NCBI GenBank assembly: GCA_000993595.1
Contig: LBWJ01000015.1
Span: 1 to 56,643, forward strand
Length of the DNA stretch: 56,643 bases
Reading direction: 5' to 3'
Source: Candidatus Peregrinibacteria bacterium GW2011_GWC2_39_14
Lineage (GTDB): Bacteria; Patescibacteriota; Gracilibacteria; UBA1369; UBA12463
Part shown: piece after piece, positions 9,583-17,118 of the stretch
Position numbering within the stretch: the stretch's first letter is position 1
Layout: each line of letters begins with the position of its first letter
The notes under the pieces: generated by a model
Told to the model about the DNA's origin: nothing
Database searches by the model: none
Seen by the model: the letters and a program-made list of their open reading frames with translations, nothing else
Program-made: the position numbers and the translations under genes

Positions 9583-10566
9583 ATGGCTACAGATAGCACA
9601 AACTTGTCGTTCGTGGATAGAGTAAGAATGATGTTTTCTTCAAGGAACCTTGTATGGATGCTTGGTTTGGCGCTTGTTATTGGAAGTGTTATTTATTTTA
9701 CCGGCTCATCCGGCGGCACAGGTTTTAAAGGAAATTTGATGGCCGAAAGCACAGATACGCAAGCTCCGGTAGAGGTTGCAGCACCGGCAGAGGCACCAGC
9801 GGAAGTTGCGGTTCAACCTGAAGTTTCAGTTGAAGCTCTGGCTCCGGAAGGGGATATTGTCGCAGTAAACGACGAAGGTTTACAGCAAACAGAAGATGGT
9901 TTTTCATCAGATGCTGTTGTTACGCCGGAACTGCAAAGTCCCGATGAACAGCAAGCATACAATCCAAATGCAGACGAAGTTACAGTAGCAGTTGCGGACG
10001 ATTCGTATTCAAGTGAAGATGCACAAGTATTAGAAGATGTAGTTACAGACGAACAGCAAGCCGACGTTGTTGAGGATATTGATGCGCCACAGGTTGAAGC
10101 TCCGGCTCAAGCCGAAGTTTCAGTTCAGCCAGATGCGCCATCGGATTATTCAGCGCCCGATATGTCGGCGAACTCATTTACAGATGGTGGCACAAGCGAT
10201 GTTACAACAGATACAACGGCAACAGACGGCATAATCGCATTTGATGAATCACAAGCAAATGTGGATGCAACTTCTTCGGAGGGCTCAGATAGCTCAAACA
10301 CTGTCGCAACAAATATTCCCGCATGGGGATCAGAAGGAGAATTTGATAGCACGTCAGCGGCATCTGTTACCGAAGGAGTTCAAGAAATTTCAAATAGCAC
10401 ACAATCGTATACTCAAACAGGGAATAGCTCTGTAGTTAAAAAAGCCGTTAAAAAAGCGGCACCAAAATATAAAAAGATGACAGGCACAGGCCCGGAAACG
10501 CTTCTTTATGCATTTTTTGCAATAGCGGCATTCGGCGCAACAAGATTAATAAAAAAACAAAGTTAA
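9583..10566 (+). CDS. doubly anchored surface protein with C-terminal TGPE motif (small)
   Basis: 327 residues, no known family. A short basic N-terminus leads into a hydrophobic helix (about 25-45) and a 'KG' just outside it. The middle (50-285) is acidic and rich in Ala, Val, Glu, Asp, Thr and Ser, with no cysteine, so probably extended. Near the end is 'IPAWGSEGEFDS', then a Lys-rich stretch, then 'TGTGPETLLYAFFAIAAFGA' and 'TRLIKKQS'. The motif, hydrophobic helix and basic tail match the layout of LPXTG or PEP-CTERM sorting signals but not their sequence. The two downstream genes end the same way. First gene of a three-gene operon with its own promoter. No Shine-Dalgarno. Function unknown. 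Confidence 0.65.
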   Translation: MATDSTNLSFVDRVRMMFSSRNLVWMLGLALVIGSVIYFTGSSGGTGFKGNLMAESTDTQAPVEVAAPAEAPAEVAVQPEVSVEALAPEGDIVAVNDEGLQQTEDGFSSDAVVTPELQSPDEQQAYNPNADEVTVAVADDSYSSEDAQVLEDVVTDEQQADVVEDIDAPQVEAPAQAEVSVQPDAPSDYSAPDMSANSFTDGGTSDVTTDTTATDGIIAFDESQANVDATSSEGSDSSNTVATNIPAWGSEGEFDSTSAASVTEGVQEISNSTQSYTQTGNSSVVKKAVKKAAPKYKKMTGTGPETLLYAFFAIAAFGATRLIKKQS

Positions 10567-10602
10567 TTTATATATAAAAATAAAAAATAAAAACAAAAAA
10601 AT

Positions 10603-12894
10603 ATGGACGCAAACAATTTAATGCAAACTCCGGCGCAAGTGCCATCACAAATGCCACAAATTGCCCCGGAAGAAAATAAATCTTCATGGAAGAAAATCGT
10701 CGCGGTACTCGCGATTGTTTTGGTTCTTGGTGGCGGCGCTTATTATTACTATTCAGCCGGACAGCAATCGGAAGATCTTAAAGGTTTAGGGGTGAGAGGA
10801 ATTGATATCACAGCACCGACAACTTCAGGTATTGCAGCAACAAGAATAATCGATAGCGCAACAGAATCAAAAGTTGGTACAGCGATTGACGGTAGAGCTG
10901 CGGCTATTGAAAGCGCGACAACGCCTGCAGCAGGCGACGCAACAGGCATCACAAGTTTCATGGGCAATGGAAAAATACTTAACCCGGATTTGAAAGTTGC
11001 CACGCCTACGGTAACAGATGCGGCAAAAATTTTAGACGTAGTTGGAGATAGAACAATACTTAATCCTGACTTAAAAGTTGCTACACCGATAGTTGATACA
11101 ACGGCAGAAGCCGCAGCATGTAAAAAATTAACAATGGAATTGTCGATAGCTATAACAAATAAAGACAAAAGTGGCGCAGAAGCTAAGCATGCTTTGGCTC
11201 AAAGACAAGGGTGCGCAATAGCAAGTGGAACAGAGTCTCTGTATTCAGCATTAACGGCTCCAGCAGCGGCAGTTGTAGATGACGGATCCCAAATAGTTTC
11301 AAGGGTTTGTGAAGGATTAAAAACTCAACTTAGAAGTGCTATGGCAACGAGAGATATGGCACAAGCAAAAACAAACGGTGCTCCGTTGATGAGAGAATGG
11401 GCTACAAAAAATTGCGGCACATTGCCAGCAGATATTCAAGCATCATGGACAAGGGTTCTTGACTATAAAGAGCCTGTTGTCGCAGTGGTTTCAAAATGTG
11501 ATCAATTGCTTACAACATTTAGAGGCATGTTATTTGGTTCAACGGACAAAAACGCTATGAGAATTGCAGGCACGCCAATGGTTGCAGAATTAACAACTAA
11601 TAAATGTACAATCCCAGCCGACTTACAGGCAAAATGGGACGAAGTAAAAAATTTCTATGCAACAACGCCGCCTACAGCAGCGCAATGTAAAACAGCAACG
11701 GACGGGCTTATGGCAAAAATTAAAGCAGGAGATTTAGCAGCAGCTGAATCCCTTAAACCAAGAGTTGAAAAGCTTGGATGTGCAATTCCTGCAGACGTTC
11801 AAACTGCATTAGATAATTTGACAAATAACATCAAGAATCCTTTAATTACGCCTATCGATGTATGCACGGAAGGTGTAAATAATTTAAGAGCATTAGTTAA
11901 TGCTAAAGATAAAGCAGGTGCAGAAGCTTTATATAATAAGTTAACAAGAGCTGCGACAAAACCTTGCGTGATCCCAGCCGCTCTCGAAACTTCATATCAG
12001 AATTTAGTGAAACCGGAAGTTGTTGTTGCGGTGGATATTTGTCCTTCAAAAGCTGCAAGCTTCCAAAGCTTGCTTGATTTAGGAGCACAAGTTAGCAAAA
12101 CAAGACTTGAAGCCGCATATACATCTTTAAAAGCTGAATGTGCAGGTTCTGTTACAGCAGCCATGGAAAACGCATATGCTCAGTTGATGGCAGCTGGAGA
12201 AGTTGTGACAGAAGTTATAGTCGATGAACCGGTAACAGAACCGGTCACAGAGACGGTTGTGGACGATCAAGAAGCAATTTGTATTCAAAAAATTGGTAAA
12301 TTTGATAACGCGGTCAGTCAAGGAATAATTTCTCTTGCAGATGTTTTATACAATCAAATTGCCGGGAAATGTATGATTTCTCAGGATTCAATGGATTTAT
12401 ATAATGCATTGAAAAATGGAGATAATAGCGGAGATGGCGGTTATGTTTATAACGGTGGTTCAGGTTCAGAGTCAGGTTCAAGTGATTCATCTGCCGGACT
12501 TGGTGGTGGATCTGTTTCTACGGGTTCAGGTACAGGTGGCAGCGCGCTCATAACAGTCACAGAAGATGGAAGTGCGGACACAAGCACAAATTCAAATACA
12601 GACACGGTCAGCGGAAACACGCTTCCTTCATGGGATTCAGAAAATACATTTGATAATGTTGGCGGAAGCGACGTTAACGCAGATCCAGTTGGCGCGACAA
12701 ATCAAGGAGATGAATCTCAAGTTCAATCTACAAAATCAACTCCAAAAAATCTTGGAGCAAATGTATTCGTATCTCAACCAAAAGCGACTACAAAAGGCAT
12801 GAAACGCTCAGCAGGCACAGGTCCTGAAGCTGTTTTGTATCTTGTATTCGCGGCAATGAGCTATGGTGCAACAGTTATTACGCGTAAAAAATAA
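10603..12894 (+). CDS. TGPE-motif surface protein with seven two-cysteine repeats
   Basis: 763 residues, no known family. A cytoplasmic N-terminus, one hydrophobic helix (about 29-51) and 'EDLKG' are followed by a short duplication ('ILNPDLKVATP' twice). About seven repeats of 45-55 residues come next (about 165-610), each starting with Cys, carrying a helix with a 'KDK..AEA' type core, a second Cys about 30 residues on, and an ending like 'CAIPADVQTALDNL'. A Gly/Ser-rich stretch, 'LPSWDSENTFDNVG', and the C-terminal 'GTGPEAVLYLVFAAMSYGA' + 'RKK' complete it. The repeats look like disulfide-linked helical hairpins facing outside. The next gene starts 2 nt after the stop. Likely a surface structural or adhesive protein. 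Confidence 0.65.
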   Translation: MDANNLMQTPAQVPSQMPQIAPEENKSSWKKIVAVLAIVLVLGGGAYYYYSAGQQSEDLKGLGVRGIDITAPTTSGIAATRIIDSATESKVGTAIDGRAAAIESATTPAAGDATGITSFMGNGKILNPDLKVATPTVTDAAKILDVVGDRTILNPDLKVATPIVDTTAEAAACKKLTMELSIAITNKDKSGAEAKHALAQRQGCAIASGTESLYSALTAPAAAVVDDGSQIVSRVCEGLKTQLRSAMATRDMAQAKTNGAPLMREWATKNCGTLPADIQASWTRVLDYKEPVVAVVSKCDQLLTTFRGMLFGSTDKNAMRIAGTPMVAELTTNKCTIPADLQAKWDEVKNFYATTPPTAAQCKTATDGLMAKIKAGDLAAAESLKPRVEKLGCAIPADVQTALDNLTNNIKNPLITPIDVCTEGVNNLRALVNAKDKAGAEALYNKLTRAATKPCVIPAALETSYQNLVKPEVVVAVDICPSKAASFQSLLDLGAQVSKTRLEAAYTSLKAECAGSVTAAMENAYAQLMAAGEVVTEVIVDEPVTEPVTETVVDDQEAICIQKIGKFDNAVSQGIISLADVLYNQIAGKCMISQDSMDLYNALKNGDNSGDGGYVYNGGSGSESGSSDSSAGLGGGSVSTGSGTGGSALITVTEDGSADTSTNSNTDTVSGNTLPSWDSENTFDNVGGSDVNADPVGATNQGDESQVQSTKSTPKNLGANVFVSQPKATTKGMKRSAGTGPEAVLYLVFAAMSYGATVITRKK

Positions 12895-12896
12895 AA

Positions 12897-15272
12897 ATGC
12901 AGAGCAACTACTCACAAAATGACGATTATGAAGTTCCATTTTCAGTCAAACTAAGACTATTTTTCTCTGCAAAAGTAGTTGCATTAATTTTGATCGCCGC
13001 ATCAATCGGTTTCGGGATTTATTATTGGCAAAATCAGGGAGGGGAGCTGAAGGGAAGCGCAACAACGGGAAAACCTTTTTGCATGTCCGGTTTGTTTAAA
13101 GTACAAACAGATCAATTGTTAGACGGTAGTGCGACTTCTCAGACGGTAAAAGATTATGAAGATTTGATTGCCGGAAGCGAGACGGCGAGAGATGTAAATA
13201 CAAAAATGACCAATACAGTTAGTTGTTATAGCTATAAAGCGGAAATGACATGTGATGCAGATGAATTGATTTTATTGCTTTATATAAAAGCGGACAGGCC
13301 GCTTTCGGAAATAGTTAAAAAAAGAACGCAAATAACTGCTGATAAATGTGCATCAACAATCCCACGTAGAGCAATTGTAGATTTATTTAATGCTAAAATT
13401 AAGGCTTGTGCGGATTTAGGATCTAATATTAATAAAGCAATTGCGGAAAGTTATTCAAAAGGAGATAAAATGCTTAAAGATAGTGCTACAAAAATAATTA
13501 ATTGTGGTCTGGATAAAACGGTTTTTGAGAAGAAATTAGCATGCAAAAAATATACAGAAGATATTGGTAAAAAAATTACTGCAAAAGATAAAAGCGAAGC
13601 AAAGGCATTGTATGACGCAAATTTGGCGGGTGCAAAGTGCGCACTGGATGCAACTTTGAAAAAACAATACGAAGATCTTGTGGCGGTGACACAAACAACG
13701 TCGACAACTTCTACGACGACGTCGACAACAGCCTTGAGCGCTGCTTGTACAGCCGCAGACACAAGCGCTAAAAAGACATTGGAAGATACCGTGAAAGCAA
13801 CAAAAACACAGTCACAATGGGAGGCGTATATGACTACAATGAGCACATCAAAAGGCGCAATTGATGCATCGTGCACCAACAAGGCGCAGATTGCATGTTA
13901 CTACGATCAAGTGATTCTTTTTGGACTTATAAAATCAGAAGCAAATTTTAAAACCGTGACAGCAAAATCTGCAGAAATGAAGCAAGCCAAACCAAGTTGT
14001 TCGCCTTTAACGAATCCAACAATAAGCGCGGCTTTTATAGCTGAATTCAAGGAATGTGCCGAGCTTGCCGGTGCCGTTATCAAAGAGATTGATAAAGGTT
14101 CGGTGGAAGGCGAAAAAGCGCTCAGAGACAATGATACCGCGATATCGAGATGTAATGCTGATAAAAGCATGCTTGATGGAAGGTTAGCATGCGTAAAATA
14201 TAGAGAAGATATGGATGCGAAAATTATCGCAAAAGATAAAAATGCCGCTCAAGGCTTATATGAAGCAAATTCAACGGGAAATAAATGTATTTTGGAAGAG
14301 AGCATGGAAGGGAAATATCAAGAATTGATAAGTGCGGTTGAAGAAGTGGCGGTTGAGGAGTCCGTAGTCGAAGAGCCTGTTGTTGAAGAGTCCGTTGTCG
14401 AAGAACCAGCTGTTGAGGAACCTGTTGTAGAAGAGGTTGTCGAAGAACCGGTTGTAGAAACGCCTGTCGTTGAGGATCCTGTGGTAGAAGCTCCAGTTGT
14501 CGAAACGCCTGTAGTCGCAGTCGCAACTCCAACGCCTTCAGAGCTATGTGAAGCCAAAAAAACAGAATTCGACACAATGCTCGCTCGCGATGAAAGCATA
14601 AATTTATTGGATGGAAAATTGGGCGAAATAGAAGGCATGCAATATTGTAATATCACAGCGGCTTCACGAGAAAGATATGACGCATTAAAAAATAGAATTA
14701 ACGCCGCGGTTAATCCGGGCGGTTCAGATTACGATAATATTCCACAAGTCGCACCAATTATTACAGTCTCTCCATGCGTGGCAAAATTATCAGATTTCGA
14801 AGCCATGATGGCCGCAAACGAAAATATGGCTACGGTTAACGCAAAATATGAAGATTTAAGAAATAGCAATTGTGGCTTGTCAGTCGGGCTTAAAGTAAAA
14901 TACGATCAATTTACAAGCATGGCGGCGGCAATGAGCCAATCATATGAAACAGATTTTTCAGCCGGTTCAATCTCCGATATGAATGCGGGTACAACCGATT
15001 CGGCAACCGTTTCAGGCGATTCCAATTCAGCTAATACGAACGTTAATGCAAATACGGGCGCAAATGCAGCAGTAACAGCAGCTCAGCTAAACGATGCAAT
15101 TATGGCGAATGTTTTAAATGCAAATCTAATCACTCCAAAATTTAAACCTTCAGCAGCAAAACGCGTTAAAAAGACAGCGGAAACAGGCCCGGAAGTACTT
15201 TTATATCCGGTTTTCATGATCGCAAGCTATGGTGCAGTAAGTTTGATTCGCAGACGAAAAAACCGCAAATAA
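12897..15272 (+). CDS. TGPE-motif surface protein with duplicated Cys-rich halves
   Basis: 791 residues, no known family. An N-terminal helix (about 26-44) followed by 'GGELKG' gives the same topology as its two neighbours. Two related halves of about 200 residues (about 60-260 and 285-480) are joined by a Thr/Ser run; each ends in the two-Cys repeat ('CKKYTEDIGKKITAKDKSEA' and 'CVKYREDMDAKIIAKDKNAA'). A Val-Glu-Glu-Pro low-complexity tract (about 480-540, DNA 14338-14526) precedes two more Cys repeats. The end has 'ETGPEVLLYPVFMIASYGA' and an Arg/Lys-rich tail. It starts 2 nt after the previous stop, so coupling is likely. Probably assembles with the other two at the cell surface. Confidence 0.65.
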   Translation: MQSNYSQNDDYEVPFSVKLRLFFSAKVVALILIAASIGFGIYYWQNQGGELKGSATTGKPFCMSGLFKVQTDQLLDGSATSQTVKDYEDLIAGSETARDVNTKMTNTVSCYSYKAEMTCDADELILLLYIKADRPLSEIVKKRTQITADKCASTIPRRAIVDLFNAKIKACADLGSNINKAIAESYSKGDKMLKDSATKIINCGLDKTVFEKKLACKKYTEDIGKKITAKDKSEAKALYDANLAGAKCALDATLKKQYEDLVAVTQTTSTTSTTTSTTALSAACTAADTSAKKTLEDTVKATKTQSQWEAYMTTMSTSKGAIDASCTNKAQIACYYDQVILFGLIKSEANFKTVTAKSAEMKQAKPSCSPLTNPTISAAFIAEFKECAELAGAVIKEIDKGSVEGEKALRDNDTAISRCNADKSMLDGRLACVKYREDMDAKIIAKDKNAAQGLYEANSTGNKCILEESMEGKYQELISAVEEVAVEESVVEEPVVEESVVEEPAVEEPVVEEVVEEPVVETPVVEDPVVEAPVVETPVVAVATPTPSELCEAKKTEFDTMLARDESINLLDGKLGEIEGMQYCNITAASRERYDALKNRINAAVNPGGSDYDNIPQVAPIITVSPCVAKLSDFEAMMAANENMATVNAKYEDLRNSNCGLSVGLKVKYDQFTSMAAAMSQSYETDFSAGSISDMNAGTTDSATVSGDSNSANTNVNANTGANAAVTAAQLNDAIMANVLNANLITPKFKPSAAKRVKKTAETGPEVLLYPVFMIASYGAVSLIRRRKNRK
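14338..14526 (+). repeat. Val/Glu/Pro low-complexity coding repeat
   Basis: Inside the 791-residue TGPE protein the DNA encodes repeated units such as 'VVEEP', 'VVEES', 'VVETP'. This is a flexible acidic linker between folded Cys-rich parts, not a CRISPR: the units are in frame, degenerate and have no spacers. Confidence 0.7.
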
Positions 15273-15361
15273 TTTTCGTTTGATATTCGTTGCGTCAAAA
15301 CGCATTCCAAAAACTTCCAAATCCGTATAGAATGATATAGAATCATTTTTGCAAATTCCGT

Positions 15362-15436
15362 TGGGGCGTAGCCAAGTGGTAAGGCAGGAGCCTTTGAAGC
15401 TTCCATTCGGGGGTTCGAAACCCTCCGCCCCAGCCA
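15362..15436 (+). tRNA. tRNA-Gln (anticodon TTG)
   Basis: The cloverleaf folds fully: acceptor TGGGGCG (15362-15368) with CGCCCCA (15426-15432), discriminator G, and encoded CCA 15434-15436. The D arm has the usual GCC...GGC with AAGTGGTAA, the anticodon loop is CTTTGAA with TTG at positions 34-36, and the T arm is GGGGG-TTCGAAA-CCCTC. The weak U-A first acceptor pair is typical of bacterial tRNA-Gln. The next coding start is only 10 nt after CCA. Confidence 0.95.
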
Positions 15437-15446
15437 AAAAATATTT

Positions 15447-16067
15447 ATGCTAATCATCAAATTCATAATTTTAGGGTTCGTGATTTCGGCCGGAATAGGG
15501 CCGGTCACCATTAAGACGATGGAGAAGGCAATGTTGGGAGATTTTATTGGCGCTTTGGAATTTTACATTGGAACTTTAACGGTTGATATTTTCTATATTC
15601 TCTTGATTATTTTTGGAGTTTCAACTTTTACTCAAAGCATTACTTTTCGGGTTGTGTTCGGAGTTTTTGGTATTTTATTTCTGTTGTATCTTGGTATCGG
15701 AGATATAAAAGATTTTTTTACAAAAAATCTTTACTTTAAAAAAACCACTGCAAATAAGAAATCTAAAAATTTTATAAAAACTTTTTTTACCGGATTCATG
15801 GTCAATATTGCAAATCCTATGGCAGCTGTGGCTTGGATTGCTTTTTACAGTGCCGCTTCGGGAGACATTCAAGGCAATCCTTGGCTTTTTATACCTACTC
15901 AGATTGGCGGCCTATTGCTCGGATTTTTTGTAATAACGATAGGATTTTTTCTGAAAAAAATTATGAGCGAAAAAGTTATAAGATACGTTTCTCTTGCATC
16001 CGGCATTGCTCTTATCAGTTTTTGCGTGATGTTTGGCTTTAATTTGCTAGTTTTACTAAGAAATTAA
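15447..16067 (+). CDS. LysE/RhtB-family amino-acid exporter-like protein
   Basis: 206 residues with about six hydrophobic helices and the family's N-terminal Gly-Pro signature ('ISAGIGPVTIKTMEKAMLG'), a middle 'VNIANPMAAVAWIAFY' matching the conserved Asn-Pro helix of LysE-type translocators, and a C-terminal hydrophobic pair. Length matches the family (about 200). LysE/RhtB proteins export amino acids or related metabolites driven by the ion gradient; substrate cannot be predicted. The ATG follows the tRNA-Gln CCA by 10 nt, so it is either co-transcribed with the tRNA and released by 3' processing or has an almost leaderless message. Confidence 0.8.
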   Translation: MLIIKFIILGFVISAGIGPVTIKTMEKAMLGDFIGALEFYIGTLTVDIFYILLIIFGVSTFTQSITFRVVFGVFGILFLLYLGIGDIKDFFTKNLYFKKTTANKKSKNFIKTFFTGFMVNIANPMAAVAWIAFYSAASGDIQGNPWLFIPTQIGGLLLGFFVITIGFFLKKIMSEKVIRYVSLASGIALISFCVMFGFNLLVLLRN

Positions 16068-16197
16068 ACCGGTATAATGCTAAAAACACGTCCTCTGGTT
16101 TTTCATTTTTTACGTATAGCTTTAAGACAAACTGCAGAGAGTTATTTGATGATAAAGCGGTTGAATTATGATAAGATATTAAAAAACCTAAAAAATC

Positions 16198-17118
16198 ATG
16201 ACACCACAAACTTATCTATATATATTTTTTGCCATCGTTGTAGTCGGATTTTTAGTTGTAGATCTTGGATATCTAAATCGCCAAGCTCATAAGATAGGAT
16301 TTAAATCTGCATTAGCACAAAGCGTTTTTTGGATATCAATTGCGCTTATTTTTGCAGTTTTGATTTTGATATTTATGGGACATGAGCCTGCCGCAGAATT
16401 TATGGGGGCATATTTAACGGAAAAAATGCTTTCAGTGGACAACCTGTTTGTCATAATGTTGCTTTTCAACTTTTTCAAGCTTGAAGATAAATATCATCAT
16501 AAAGTTTTATTTTGGGGCATTTTGGGAGCAGTTGTATTTCGAACAATATTCATATCAACGGGTGCGCTTATCATAAGCCAATTTCACTGGGTTCTATATA
16601 TTTTTGGCGCAATACTTTTATATACCGGAGTCAAATTATTTAGCGATAAAAAAGAGGAACACGTTGATTTCACTCACGGCAAAACATATCGCCTCGCAAG
16701 AAGGTTTTTGAGGTTCACCGCAAATCCTCATGGGGGCCAATTCATGGTTATGGAGCAAGGAAAACTGCATTTCACGCTTTTATTTATGATTATGATTATG
16801 GTCGAAAGCACAGATATAATTTTTGCAATCGATTCAATTCCTGCCGCATTTGCGATTTCTCAAAACTTCTTTATCGTTTTTACATCAAACATATTTGCAG
16901 TCATGGGCCTTCGAGCACTTTTCTTTTTACTCGAAAACGTTTTGCACAAATTTCACCATCTTCAAAAAGGTCTCGCTTTCATCTTGATTTTTATTGGTTT
17001 AAAAATGCTTGTCGGAATTTTCGGCATACACATCTCATCAATCGTATCGCTCGGCGTTGTCGTATTCGCGCTTATAGCTTCAATGATTCTTTCGATTATT
17101 TTTCCGAAGAAGATTTAG
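16198..17118 (+). CDS. TerC family integral membrane protein
   Basis: 306 residues, about eight to nine hydrophobic helices. Hallmarks are the acidic 'EKMLSVDNLFVIM' in one helix and 'FAIDSIPAAFAIS' in another, the paired Asp-containing helices conserved in TerC proteins. TerC members are linked to tellurite resistance, manganese export and, in Bacillus, loading of metal onto secreted enzymes. The start chosen gives the family's normal N-terminus. Its 3' end overlaps the convergent gene 17096-19495 by 23 bp. A manganese or metal-homeostasis role at the membrane is plausible, perhaps serving exported proteins of the neighbouring surface genes. Confidence 0.85.
   Translation: MTPQTYLYIFFAIVVVGFLVVDLGYLNRQAHKIGFKSALAQSVFWISIALIFAVLILIFMGHEPAAEFMGAYLTEKMLSVDNLFVIMLLFNFFKLEDKYHHKVLFWGILGAVVFRTIFISTGALIISQFHWVLYIFGAILLYTGVKLFSDKKEEHVDFTHGKTYRLARRFLRFTANPHGGQFMVMEQGKLHFTLLFMIMIMVESTDIIFAIDSIPAAFAISQNFFIVFTSNIFAVMGLRALFFLLENVLHKFHHLQKGLAFILIFIGLKMLVGIFGIHISSIVSLGVVVFALIASMILSIIFPKKI

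Noticed and set aside
13690..14526. Periodic DNA repeats that could be a CRISPR or minisatellite
   Set aside because: They are in-frame codon repeats (Thr/Ser run, Val-Glu-Glu-Pro tract) within one protein, degenerate, with no equal spacers and no cas genes nearby.
14224..14656. Long antisense open frames under the TGPE protein gene
   Set aside because: They are caused by the low-complexity Val/Glu/Pro codon bias on the other strand and have no start context or conservation sign.
16077..16292. A 71-residue open frame before terC
   Set aside because: It overlaps the TerC start, has no family signature and uses an implausible composition; the intergenic stretch only holds AT-rich leader sequence.
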